A DNA stretch of 64,000 nt from Actinopolymorpha rutila. GTDB lineage: Bacteria; Actinomycetota; Actinomycetes; Propionibacteriales; Actinopolymorphaceae. Made by a program: the position numbers and the translations under genes. Where the stretch lies: the NCBI RefSeq assembly GCF_013407855.1, contig NZ_JACBZH010000001.1, forward strand, positions 5,146,001-5,210,000. The letters are read 5' to 3'. Positions within the stretch are counted from its first letter, which is position 1. Every line of letters starts with the position of its first letter. Shown piece by piece: positions 32,646 through 40,911 of this stretch. Below the pieces are notes generated by a model that saw only the letters and a list, made by a program, of their open reading frames with translations, was not told the origin of the DNA and did no database searches.

Positions 32646-34478
32646 TCAGAACGGCGGTAGGTCATCGTCGGCCGTCCTCGTGCCGGCGGTGGCGGGTGCC
32701 GGTTCGGGTGGTGCCGGGTCGGTGAGGGATGGTGCCCCGCTTCGGTAGTGCCGGCCGTAGGGGTCGGTGAGCCTGTGCTCTCCCGGCCCGGTCTGTTCGA
32801 GTTTCCAGTCCCGTTCGGTTTTGGCTTTGTGGTGGCGTGGGCACAGGGGTGCGATGTTGTCCACCGAGGTGGCACCGCCGTCGGCGTGTTCGGCGTTGTG
32901 GTCCAGGTGACAGGTCGCCGCGGGTCTGCGGCAGGTGGTCCACACGCAGCGCTGGTCGCGGGCATGCACCAGTTCTGCCTGTAGTCCGCGCAGGAACCTC
33001 GCCGGTATCGGATGCAGGCTGAGTAACCGCCCGGTGACCGGGTGGGTGACACCCACACTGAATCGGGCCTCGGGGTTGTCGAGATTGTTCGCGACCAGCC
33101 TCGCGGCGACCTCGGTGATGACGGGTCCGAACCCGCCGAGTTCACCGGGCCGGGTGGACAGTCCCATCAGCGTGGTCAACGGGACATTCAGCTGGATCTT
33201 CGCCCGCGTTCGTATCCCACCCCAGCTCGGTTGCGAGGAAGACCAGGGCCGCGGTGTAGCTGGTGGTTCTGTCGGCGGATCAGACGTGCCCGCTGGCTCG
33301 TCGGGTCGCCGGTTCTGCTGCGGGATGTGGCCCGCGGCGGGATGACCGGTGGCCGCCTCGTCCCCGGCTGCGTCCTCTGTGGCCGCGGTGCGCTCGGCGG
33401 CGTCGTGGGCGGCGGTGTCGTGCACGGTAGAGCAGTGACAGGGGGTGTAGTGCGGCGAGGTGTTTCCGGTCCCGGCGGGAGCGCAGTCGCTGCAGTCGCA
33501 GTCGGCGCTGTGCAGGTCGTGGTCGGGGTACCGGTGAATGGCACAGTGCCCCTGCTCGGTCTCACCCTCTCCCTGCGGCGCGCTGCCTTCCGCGTCACAC
33601 TGATCAGCCTCGTCCTGCTCTGTCTCGCCAGGTGTCTGGTCGGCTTGCCTGGGGGCGGAGCAGTCGGTGATGTCGGCGGTGCCGGTGAGCAGGGCGGCGG
33701 CGACGTCGGCGCGGAGTTGGCTGAGGGTGCGGGGGTCGCCGGTGGATTTGACCGCGCGGGCGATGGCGTCGATGTAGCCGTACGCCTCAGCAGCCTGGTC
33801 GGCGGACAGGCCGCGGATGGCGAGGTCGGCTACGCCGTCGACGGCGGGCCACATCGCCACGTTCCGCCCGGTCCGCGCGGCCCGATGCCGCTTCAATGCT
33901 GCGTCGGGGTCGGCTTTGAGGACCTCTGCCTCGACTTTCGCCCGCAACAACCCGCCGCGCAGGTCGAGCACCTTGGGGAACAACGCGTCCTCAATGGCCT
34001 CCCACAGGTCGGGTTTGGCGTCGGTGATCCGGTCCACGATGGTGCGGACCTCGTTGAGCTCCAGCCCACCAGACGCCAGAGCCTCACGTACCCGTGGCAG
34101 GCGGGGCGGGGTGGTGGCCAAAGACACGTACTGGTGTGCGCGGTAGCCGGTCCACCCCAGCAGCGGTTCGAGGACCTCCGGGGTCATCGGGTCCGGCGTG
34201 ACGGTCCGTCCGGCCGGCTCATCACGCATGCCGGGCTCGGCGTAGGTCAGCTCATTCACCGCCGCCAGACACTCAGCATCCAACCAGCAGATCAACCGCC
34301 GCTGGGCCCTGATCAGCTCCTCCAGCTCCCACCCGTTACACGCGGCCAGATCAACCGAAGCCACCGCCGCCGCCAACTCCGGCCCGCCCGGCAGATCAGC
34401 GAACCCGGCAGGCAGCACCCGACGACCACCAGGCCCATTGCCTAGGTGGTCGTCGAAGTGCTCACCGCTGTCGCTCAT
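32646..34478 (-). CDS. DUF222/13E12-type HNH endonuclease with Cys/His-rich insert
   Basis: The 610-residue protein has an N-terminal DUF222 helical domain (about 20-270) and a C-terminal HNH nuclease (CHLDHNAEHADGGATSVDN, then CPRHHKA, about 510-545). Between them, about residues 275-400, is an acidic insert with some eight Cys (DCDCSDC and PCHC clusters) and many His, which could bind zinc or iron. Mycobacterial 13E12 genes of this family are multicopy, and some are LexA-controlled. The ATG at 34478 follows TAGAAT by 7 nt (leaderless). The substrate DNA and the role of the insert are unknown. Confidence 0.9.
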   Translation of the reverse strand: MSDSGEHFDDHLGNGPGGRRVLPAGFADLPGGPELAAAVASVDLAACNGWELEELIRAQRRLICWLDAECLAAVNELTYAEPGMRDEPAGRTVTPDPMTPEVLEPLLGWTGYRAHQYVSLATTPPRLPRVREALASGGLELNEVRTIVDRITDAKPDLWEAIEDALFPKVLDLRGGLLRAKVEAEVLKADPDAALKRHRAARTGRNVAMWPAVDGVADLAIRGLSADQAAEAYGYIDAIARAVKSTGDPRTLSQLRADVAAALLTGTADITDCSAPRQADQTPGETEQDEADQCDAEGSAPQGEGETEQGHCAIHRYPDHDLHSADCDCSDCAPAGTGNTSPHYTPCHCSTVHDTAAHDAAERTAATEDAAGDEAATGHPAAGHIPQQNRRPDEPAGTSDPPTEPPATPRPWSSSQPSWGGIRTRAKIQLNVPLTTLMGLSTRPGELGGFGPVITEVAARLVANNLDNPEARFSVGVTHPVTGRLLSLHPIPARFLRGLQAELVHARDQRCVWTTCRRPAATCHLDHNAEHADGGATSVDNIAPLCPRHHKAKTERDWKLEQTGPGEHRLTDPYGRHYRSGAPSLTDPAPPEPAPATAGTRTADDDLPPF

Positions 34479-34480
34479 GC

Positions 34481-34497
34481 GTTCGATTCTACCGAAC
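34481..34497 (-). promoter_or_regulatory. Leaderless promoter and inverted repeat of the HNH gene
   Basis: GTTCG (34481-34485) and CGAAC (34493-34497) flank 7 nt that contain the minus-strand -10 box TAGAAT (34491-34486), 7 nt before the ATG at 34478. A repressor on the GTTCG/CGAAC dyad would cover the -10. The half-sites are those of the actinomycete SOS box, but in the reverse order and with the wrong spacing. Confidence 0.6.
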
Positions 34498-34652
34498 AAG
34501 ATCCACTACTGCTCGCCGGAAACCCCTTACCCACAAGAAGATTCGGCGCGATGTTCAGATCTACATCTACGACAGCCAGGCCGACGGAATCACTCGAACA
34601 GAACGACTCACCGCCGCCGGCCACGGCATGGTTGGCAGCCGGCCGCCGCAAG

Positions 34653-36671
34653 TCATGACGGGAGGTGGATGCGTACGAGGTTGCGGCCGCGCACTGTGAA
34701 GACATCCCCGGAGTCCTCGTCAACCGCGAGTTGCGGCTCGTTGTACCAGTCGCCCGCGAGCCCGGAGACCAACGTCGTCGTGGTGGCGTCGGGGTTTACC
34801 CTGGCCAGCACCTCGCTGGTCACGGCGAGCACAGCGCCCGCCCGCACCGCGAGGTAGCCGTGCCGCCCGGCCGGTATCCGCCCGGAGCCGACCACCGTGC
34901 GGGTCACAGGATCGGCCACCAGTAACGCCCCCTGCGCCGTAACGCCGTACAGCAGACCGTGATGGTGCACCAGGCTGACGTACCCGGTGGCACCCGGCAC
35001 CGCGGTCCACGTCCACACCACCCGTCGGGTCGTGAGGTCGAAGCCGGCCAGCACCGCCTCCTTCGCCACCGGCGGCGCACCGTCCACTGAGATCTCGGTG
35101 CCGAGGTAGGCGACATCGCGATGGCTCGCCACCGCCGCGACCCCCTGGCCGGCGGCGAGATTGTCGTACCGATCGATCGCGCCGGACCGGACATCGACGA
35201 TGGCGAGCGCACCACCGGGTATGCCGTACTCGTTGCGTACGCCGATCAGCAGCAGCCGACCCGGTGGATGCAGGCGCATCGAGCGGGGCCGGTTGGCGAG
35301 GCCGCCGATCTCGCCGATCCGGACGACGTTCGCGGACCGGTGGTCGTACGCGTCGACCAGTGCGCCCGGATAGATCGCCATCGCGGTGCGGTCGCGTACG
35401 GGAGTCATCGACTTCGCCTCCCCGTCCACCCGCACGCGCCGACTCGTCCTCCGGGCCAGATCGCGCACCTGCAGGCCGAAGTTGCCGCCGACGAGCACCT
35501 GCCCGGAGCCACCCGCGTACGACACCGACTGCGGCGGCTCCGGTCCGGTCCGCAGGCCGACGTCGACCAGGTCGACGACGTTCACCTTGCCGCCGTTGGC
35601 CGCGTCGTAGGTCCACCACAGCCCCGCGCCGGACGCGCCGTGCACGACGCCGTCCCGGACGAACACCCCGCGCGTCTCCTCCGCGGCAACCGGGACAGCG
35701 AGCCGGGTCAGTTCCCCGGTGTCCAGCCGGTACGCATAGAGGGCGCCACTCGGACGAGCGGTGAAGTACGCCGTGTTGCCGTCGATGGTGATCGCGTCGA
35801 TCGTGCGTTCACCGGTGGTGACGGCGGTGTTTTGCGTGGGATCGGCCCGGTCGATCACGACGAGCTGACCGTGGGGTTCGGTGCCGGCCACCACGTGGTC
35901 GGCACTCACGGCGACGTCGTAGACGAACGACTCACCGTGCAGCGACGCCGGCAGGATGTCGGTCCGGGCGCCACTCACCGGATCGATCGCCACCAGCCGG
36001 GCCGACGTGCCGGTGCCCGCGTACACCGTGCCGTCGGGACCGACCGCGACACAGCGGACGTACTGCAGGCCCGGCACCGCCTGACGGAGGTCGCGGATCA
36101 CAGGACTGCCGGTGCCGGTTGTGGGATCGATCTCATAGACCTTCCCACCGGGGAACGTACCGGCGTAGACCTTCCCCGACGGTGAGGCGGTCAGGTCGAA
36201 CGCGAACTGCTCGTTTCCCAACCGGCCAAGGCGTTCCACTATCCCGGTGGCGAGGTTCAGCCGGTGGATGTCCGCTACGGAGTACATCCCGGCGTACACC
36301 GAGCCGTCGACCGCCACCATGCCCCAGCCGCCGAGCCCGGTCGTCAACTCGTGGTTGGCAACCACCTTCCCGGTGTTCAGGTCGTACTCGGCCAGGATCG
36401 GTGGCTCGAGTCCACGGGTCACCACGAAGCCGCGGTCACCGGCGACCGTCGCCCCGACGATCGGCGCTCCCAGCACCGCCGGGCCGAGGTCGGTGATCGT
36501 CGGCGCCGCTTCCTGGGCAGCTTCCGACGTGGCACGCGTCCCACCCGCAGCGTGTGCGGTCGCCGCGCCGACCGGAAGCGTCGCCGCGACCGCCCCGACA
36601 CCGGCCGCACCCGCCGCGCCGAGCAGGCGTCGCCTGGAGATGCCGTCGTTGTCGCGTTCGGGCGTGGTCAT
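34653..36671 (-). CDS. Tat-exported beta-propeller protein
   Basis: The 672-residue protein has a twin-arginine signal (ISRRRLLGAAGAAGVGAVAA, residues about 11-30). It is then built entirely of PQQ/WD-like beta blades (repeats such as VAVGPDGTVYAGTGTSARLVAIDPVSG, seen near 200-230; PSGKVYAGTFPGGKVYEID near 160). Two propellers of about seven blades would fill the length. Such proteins bind ligands or scaffold surface complexes; no catalytic motif is evident. GGAGGGCAACCG precedes the ATG. It is a single gene between the HNH and kinase genes; the 174-bp gap to the HNH gene and the 209-bp gap upstream hold nothing else I can support. Confidence 0.88.
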   Translation of the reverse strand: MTTPERDNDGISRRRLLGAAGAAGVGAVAATLPVGAATAHAAGGTRATSEAAQEAAPTITDLGPAVLGAPIVGATVAGDRGFVVTRGLEPPILAEYDLNTGKVVANHELTTGLGGWGMVAVDGSVYAGMYSVADIHRLNLATGIVERLGRLGNEQFAFDLTASPSGKVYAGTFPGGKVYEIDPTTGTGSPVIRDLRQAVPGLQYVRCVAVGPDGTVYAGTGTSARLVAIDPVSGARTDILPASLHGESFVYDVAVSADHVVAGTEPHGQLVVIDRADPTQNTAVTTGERTIDAITIDGNTAYFTARPSGALYAYRLDTGELTRLAVPVAAEETRGVFVRDGVVHGASGAGLWWTYDAANGGKVNVVDLVDVGLRTGPEPPQSVSYAGGSGQVLVGGNFGLQVRDLARRTSRRVRVDGEAKSMTPVRDRTAMAIYPGALVDAYDHRSANVVRIGEIGGLANRPRSMRLHPPGRLLLIGVRNEYGIPGGALAIVDVRSGAIDRYDNLAAGQGVAAVASHRDVAYLGTEISVDGAPPVAKEAVLAGFDLTTRRVVWTWTAVPGATGYVSLVHHHGLLYGVTAQGALLVADPVTRTVVGSGRIPAGRHGYLAVRAGAVLAVTSEVLARVNPDATTTTLVSGLAGDWYNEPQLAVDEDSGDVFTVRGRNLVRIHLPS

Positions 36672-36880
36672 CGGTTGCCCTCCAGTCCGATTCGGACGAG
36701 GTCGCGCCCACCGCAGCGCATGCAAGTGCGGAGCCGTCGGGAGCCGTGGCGATCACGGCGTCGCGTCGATCACACGTTTCGGTCGGGACTGTAATTAAGG
36801 ATCGGCGGGCATGACAGCCCTCGCTCGATCCGCGTCCGCGTTCGGCCGCTCCTGCAGCTCCGGTCGCGGCAGGACTCGAC

Positions 36881-37915
36881 TCAGCTCAGAAAGGTGAACG
36901 CCTGGTCGAGGTTCGCCTCGGCGATCATCCGCATGCCCTCGCGGTCCGGGAAGTCGCTCTCGAGGATGAGCAGTGGCTTCGCGACGAGCGACAGGTGCTC
37001 CGCGAGCTGGTAGAACTCCAGCCGTCGCTCGTCGAGGTCGCCCCGGCGAAGGGCCTGGTAGTGCTCGCCGAAGCGGATCCGCAGGAAGACGTGCTCCCAT
37101 TCGACGTCGAAGAACATCAGGCCCTCGATGTCGATGAGGACCGGGGCACCGCCACGGTCGATCATGACGTGATCCGGTCCGAGTTCGCCGTGGATGAGGC
37201 TGTACTGCGTACGAGGACGAACGGCCCCGGTCAGCGTCCGGAGGACGTCGACGAACTCGTCGTGCGCCTTCGCCATCCGCTCGTCCCGGGACGCGGCGCC
37301 GGCGAGGTCGGTGAGCGCGTTGTCGAGGACGACCTGTTCACACGAGGAGCCGATCGGCCGGCCGCCGCCGTCGACCATGGCGACCTTGCCGTACGTCGGC
37401 CCGAGGTGGTCGTGCATGCGGCCGAGGGCGTCACCCAGCCGGCCCATGACCGCGCTCGCCGCCGTCGGATCGCTGTCCAGCAAGGTCTCCAGGTTTGGTC
37501 CCCGGAGGTCCTCGACGACTGCGCCGTCGGCCGGGAAATGCGCCCGGCTTCGGTCGGCGAGGTAGACCCGCGGACTGCGCACTCCCACCTCGTCCAGGTG
37601 CGTGCGCGCGGCCTCGAACAGCTCGAAACCGGAGGCGTGCGAGAACGGATCCGCCCAGTCGCCGTCGGAGGCCTGGTCGTCGCCTCGCCCGGCATCGTCG
37701 ACGTCAGCCCCCGATGACGACGGCCAGTAGTTCTCGTCCGGGTCCCAGCTGTAGACGACTGCCGTGGTGTCGTCGTCGAACGCGAGGCGGTACACGCCCT
37801 TCTTGGTGCCACCAGCCAGGCGTTCGGTGGCGACCAGGCGGCGGTCGCGGCCGAACGCCGCGCGTGCGAGCGCCGTCAGGTGCTCGGGATCTGCGAACTT
37901 ACGTTCCGCGGTCAT
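36881..37915 (-). CDS. Phosphotransferase (APH-like) next to a methyltransferase
   Basis: The 344-residue protein has LAGGTKKGVYRLAF near residue 29, VVEDLRGPNLETLL near 130, the catalytic loop SLIHGELGPDHVMID near 242 and VLIDIEGLMFFDVEWE near 262. Again Glu stands in HGE. It probably phosphorylates a small molecule. The ATG lies 49 bp downstream of the methyltransferase gene, so the two are likely one transcript. Kinase plus methyltransferase pairs occur in resistance and natural-product tailoring; nothing here proves either. Confidence 0.85.
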   Translation of the reverse strand: MTAERKFADPEHLTALARAAFGRDRRLVATERLAGGTKKGVYRLAFDDDTTAVVYSWDPDENYWPSSSGADVDDAGRGDDQASDGDWADPFSHASGFELFEAARTHLDEVGVRSPRVYLADRSRAHFPADGAVVEDLRGPNLETLLDSDPTAASAVMGRLGDALGRMHDHLGPTYGKVAMVDGGGRPIGSSCEQVVLDNALTDLAGAASRDERMAKAHDEFVDVLRTLTGAVRPRTQYSLIHGELGPDHVMIDRGGAPVLIDIEGLMFFDVEWEHVFLRIRFGEHYQALRRGDLDERRLEFYQLAEHLSLVAKPLLILESDFPDREGMRMIAEANLDQAFTFLS

Positions 37916-37964
37916 CAGCCGATCTTCGTCGGACGCAGAGCGGTCACACAAGGCATTCCAACGG

Positions 37965-38510
37965 TCAGGCACCGGGTGGTTCGAGGACGAGACCGAGGTT
38001 CTTCGGCCCGCGGAAGTCCAGTCGTACGGACTCGCAGCGGCCACCGAGGTCGCGGTGGTGCGCGGCGACCGCGGCGAGGAGTTCGGCCTGGCCCAGCCGA
38101 TGGGAACGATCCCAGAAGTTACAGCAGGGCACCACCAGGACCGGACGCGTGACGGCCGAGTCGACCACCTCCCGCAGCGCCTCGTCCGGATGCAGTCCGA
38201 CCACGACGTCGTAGAAGTCGGCCATCGCCGCGGAGTACTCCTCCGCCCGTCCGGGCACGCCCTTCAGCGTCCAGCCGCGCGGATCCACCACCTCGCACTC
38301 CATGCCGTACCGCTTGCGCAGCAGCCGCGCCAGCATGCCCTGGCCACCGGCCACGTCCGCGACGTACCTCGCGGCGGGGAACCGCTCTCCGACATACGCG
38401 GCGACCACCTCGAAGCGGGCAGGGTCACCGTGGAAACGATGCCGGCTCACGGCTCCCTCCCCGCGACGCGACGACGGCGCGACCCGGTGGTGCGCGGTCG
38501 TTGGCGTCAT
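37965..38510 (-). CDS. Class I SAM-dependent methyltransferase-like protein
   Basis: The 181-residue protein carries motif I YVADVAGGQGMLARLLRKRYG (residues about 47-67), followed by CEVVDPRG (motif II acidic residue) and VVVGLHPDEALREVV (motif IV region), a compact SAM fold. The ATG at 38510 is preferred over 38549 because GGGAGGG precedes it. It is divergent from the ASCH gene and upstream of the APH-like gene. The GGQGMLARLL motif is seen in tRNA or small-RNA methyltransferase-like proteins, so an RNA substrate is possible; this is inference. Confidence 0.8.
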   Translation of the reverse strand: MTPTTAHHRVAPSSRRGEGAVSRHRFHGDPARFEVVAAYVGERFPAARYVADVAGGQGMLARLLRKRYGMECEVVDPRGWTLKGVPGRAEEYSAAMADFYDVVVGLHPDEALREVVDSAVTRPVLVVPCCNFWDRSHRLGQAELLAAVAAHHRDLGGRCESVRLDFRGPKNLGLVLEPPGA

Positions 38511-38584
38511 CGGCGTCCCTCCCATGAGTTCGTTGTCATGCTCGGTCATTGAATCGTCCCGGTGCGGCGGGCAACAATTCTCCG

Positions 38585-38887
38585 GTGCAGTTCAGCGCGG
38601 ATATTCGTGATCGGGTAGCGGACGGCACCATCACAGTCTCCTACCGGCTCTGGTCGCGCCCACAGGTCAAGGTCGGCGGCCGCTACCTGAGTGGGTCGGT
38701 GACGATCGAGGTCGACGAGATCGAGCTGGTGCCGTTCTCGTCCATCGGGCAGGACGATCTTGCGCGGACGGGAGAGGCCGACCTCGACGCTCTCCGTCGT
38801 CGCGCCGCACACGCCGGCCCGATCCGAGCCGACACGCTGCTCTACCGCGTGGAGTTCCACGTCTCCGGACAGCCGGAGGACGAGTGA
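38585..38887 (+). CDS. ASCH-domain protein
   Basis: The 100-residue protein is a bare ASCH domain (PUA-like beta barrel): QFSADIRDRVADGTITVSYRLW, cited for residues 2-23, then KVGGRYLSGSVTIEVDEIELVPF near 30-52. ASCH domains bind RNA or act as small nucleoside or amide hydrolases. GTG at 38585 begins the domain. It is divergent from the methyltransferase gene (74 bp) and 45 bp upstream of the M20 gene. Confidence 0.85.
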   Translation: MQFSADIRDRVADGTITVSYRLWSRPQVKVGGRYLSGSVTIEVDEIELVPFSSIGQDDLARTGEADLDALRRRAAHAGPIRADTLLYRVEFHVSGQPEDE

Positions 38888-38920
38888 CGTCCGTGCGGAC
38901 GCCGCTGCCGATGGGCGGCA

Positions 38921-38926
38921 TACGCT
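38921..38926 (+). promoter_or_regulatory. -10 box of leaderless M20 gene
   Basis: TACGCT ends exactly 6 nt before the ATG at 38933, the canonical leaderless spacing. No Shine-Dalgarno site is present. Confidence 0.5.
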
Positions 38927-38932
38927 GCGGCC

Positions 38933-40174
38933 ATGGTGCCCGAGGTCGGCCGTACAAGCATCGACACAAGCATCGACCGAGCCACCGTGGCCGTCGAGCA
39001 CGACCTGATCGCCCTGCGGCGTGAGATTCACCGGCGGCCCGAACTCGCCGGAGACGAGAAGAACACCGCGGCCCTGGTGGCCGACCGGCTCAGGGCCGCC
39101 GGGTTGGACGTGTCGACCGGAGTCGGGGGCAATGGCGTCGTCGGGATCCTCGATGGTGGCGGACCTGGGGCTACGGTCGCCTACCGCGCGGACATGGACG
39201 CCGTCGCGATGGACGAGGACGTCCCGTACGAGTTCCGTTCCCAGGTCGCCGGCGCCGGCCACCTGTGCGGGCACGACATCCACACAGCGATCGGTGTCGG
39301 CGTCGCGCGCGTACTGGCCGAGGTGAGGGCGCAGCTACCTGGCCGGGTCGTGTTCTACTTCCAGCCGGCGGAGGAGTCCCTCAGCGGGGCGCAGGCGATG
39401 ATCGACGACGGCGCCCTGGACCTGGCCGGTCCACAGGAGATCTACGCCCTGCACTGCGCGCACTTCGACGTCGGCCGGTTCGCGGTGATGCCGGGCCTGG
39501 GGCTGCCAGGCCACGACAGCTTCGATCTCGAGCTCGACGGTCAGGATGCGCCCGCGCGGGCCACGGAGATCACGGCCCGGGTCGGCCGCCTGTCCACGGT
39601 GACTCCTCCGACCACCCCGCAGGAGCACCAGGACCTGCTGGCCGCACTGCAGGTCGAGGACGGGCCGATGGCCCGATTCGTGTCCGCCGGCGCGGGGGCG
39701 GGCGTCGACCCGAACAGCTCCTCGACCCGGGTGCACGGCTGGGTGAAGGCATGGCCGGACGACCTGTACCCCGGCATTCGCGACCAGGTGGCGCAACTGG
39801 TGCGCGAGATCGGCGGGCCGCGGGCGGTGGAGCAGCTCAGGTTCCGGGAGAGCAGGTTCCCGGCCATGGTGTGCTCGCCCGACCTCAGCCACGCCGCGGC
39901 GGAGCACTTCCGGACGACCGTCGGCCCGGATGCCGTGGCCGTGCTGCGGGCATGCTTCCCGTTCAACGGCGAGGACTTCGCTCACTTCCTCGACCGGATA
40001 CCGGGAGCGATGTTCTTCCTCGGAGTGGCCAACCCGGCAGCCGGGCTCAGCGGCCTCGTGCACACCCCGACCTTCGCTGCTGACGAACGCGCGATCGGCA
40101 TCGGAACCCGTGCCATGGCGGGATGGCTCGCCGACCGCCTCCTTCGACGAACGTCTGTTCGAAGCATCGGGTAG
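38933..40174 (+). CDS. M20-family amidohydrolase (metallopeptidase)
   Basis: The 413-residue enzyme has the M20D metal motif HLCGHDIHTAIG (about residues 103-114; Cys, His and Asp ligands), FQPAEESLSGA near 143, ALHCAHFDVGRFAVMPG near 172 and a C-terminal HTPTFAADE with the last His ligand. It hydrolyses N-acyl or indole-amide amino acids. The dimerisation insert (about 190-260) is rearranged and holds an unusual Thr/Pro/Gln stretch. It is leaderless by position. Its last 27 bp contain the SOS-box core that precedes the AlkB-like gene. Confidence 0.9.
   Translation: MVPEVGRTSIDTSIDRATVAVEHDLIALRREIHRRPELAGDEKNTAALVADRLRAAGLDVSTGVGGNGVVGILDGGGPGATVAYRADMDAVAMDEDVPYEFRSQVAGAGHLCGHDIHTAIGVGVARVLAEVRAQLPGRVVFYFQPAEESLSGAQAMIDDGALDLAGPQEIYALHCAHFDVGRFAVMPGLGLPGHDSFDLELDGQDAPARATEITARVGRLSTVTPPTTPQEHQDLLAALQVEDGPMARFVSAGAGAGVDPNSSSTRVHGWVKAWPDDLYPGIRDQVAQLVREIGGPRAVEQLRFRESRFPAMVCSPDLSHAAAEHFRTTVGPDAVAVLRACFPFNGEDFAHFLDRIPGAMFFLGVANPAAGLSGLVHTPTFAADERAIGIGTRAMAGWLADRLLRRTSVRSIG
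40148..40161 (+). promoter_or_regulatory. Perfect SOS-box core (CGAAC-N4-GTTCG) before the AlkB-like gene
   Basis: CGAAC-GTCT-GTTCG lies inside the last codons of the M20 gene. It matches the LexA-box core of actinomycetes exactly; the outer base is A on both sides, where consensus is T and A. It ends 10 bp before the -10 box TAGGGT of the next gene, an ideal repressor position. I saw no other such site in the window. Confidence 0.75.
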
Positions 40175-40177
40175 GGT
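40172..40177 (+). promoter_or_regulatory. -10 box of the AlkB-like gene
   Basis: TAGGGT starts on the M20 stop codon and ends 7 nt before the GTG at 40185, so the mRNA is probably leaderless and its promoter lies inside the upstream gene. Confidence 0.55.
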
Positions 40178-40184
40178 CGGACGC

Positions 40185-40814
40185 GTGACCTCGGCGTTCC
40201 AGGGCTCCCTGCTGGACTATGCCGACGAGCCGGGCCTGGCCGAGCTCGCCGGCGCCGTCCGCCGCGTGCCGCTCAGCTACGGAGCGTGGATCGACCTGCG
40301 GCCGGGCTGGGTGCGCGGCTCCGACCAGCTGTTCGAGCGGCTGAGTGAGACCGTCCCGTGGTACGCCGAGAAGCGGCAGATGTACGACCGGGTGGTCGAC
40401 GTCCCGCGGCTGCTGTGCTTCTACGACGAGGACGCGCCCCTTCCCGACCCGCTGCTCGACCAGGCGAAGGCCGCCCTCGACACCCACTACGCCGAGGAGC
40501 TGGGCGAGCCGTTCCGCACCGCCGGGCTGTGCCTCTACCGCGACGGCAGCGACAGCGTGGCCTGGCACGGTGACCGGATCGGCCGCGGCCGCGGCGACGA
40601 CACCATGGTGGCGATCGTCTCCCTCGGCGCTCCGCGTTCGCTGCTGCTGCGACCGCGCGGCGGCGGTGAGACGATCCGGCATCCGCTCGGCCACGGCGAC
40701 CTGATCGTGATGGGTGGCTCCTGCCAGCGCACCTGGGAACACTGCGTGCCCAAGACCAGAGGCGTGGTCGGGCCGCGGATCAGCATCCAGTTCCGTCCGC
40801 GCGGGGTGCGCTGA
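40185..40814 (+). CDS. AlkB-like 2-oxoglutarate/Fe(II) dioxygenase
   Basis: The 209-residue enzyme has the double-stranded beta-helix of the AlkB superfamily: LLCFYDEDAPLPDP near 79, LYRDGSDSVAWHGDRIGR (about 116-133; iron ligands His and Asp), GGSCQRTWEHCVPK (about 178-191; third His) and PRISIQFRP (2-oxoglutarate Arg). AlkB reverses N-alkyl damage on DNA or RNA bases by oxidative demethylation. The GTG at 40185 follows a -10 box by 7 nt, and the box follows a LexA-type site, which supports a DNA-repair role under SOS control. Confidence 0.92.
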   Translation: MTSAFQGSLLDYADEPGLAELAGAVRRVPLSYGAWIDLRPGWVRGSDQLFERLSETVPWYAEKRQMYDRVVDVPRLLCFYDEDAPLPDPLLDQAKAALDTHYAEELGEPFRTAGLCLYRDGSDSVAWHGDRIGRGRGDDTMVAIVSLGAPRSLLLRPRGGGETIRHPLGHGDLIVMGGSCQRTWEHCVPKTRGVVGPRISIQFRPRGVR

Positions 40815-40911
40815 GCCGCGCGCTCCCTCCCCGCCCGATGGGCGAGACGGGGCAGACCATGCCCGGACAGCTCCCCTACCGCCCGCCCCGCTTCGTGGTT
40901 GGCTGGCGGGC

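Noticed and set aside
34481-34497. SOS box before the HNH gene
   Set aside because: The half-sites occur in reverse order (GTTCG before CGAAC) with a 7-nt spacer, not CGAAC-N4-GTTCG.
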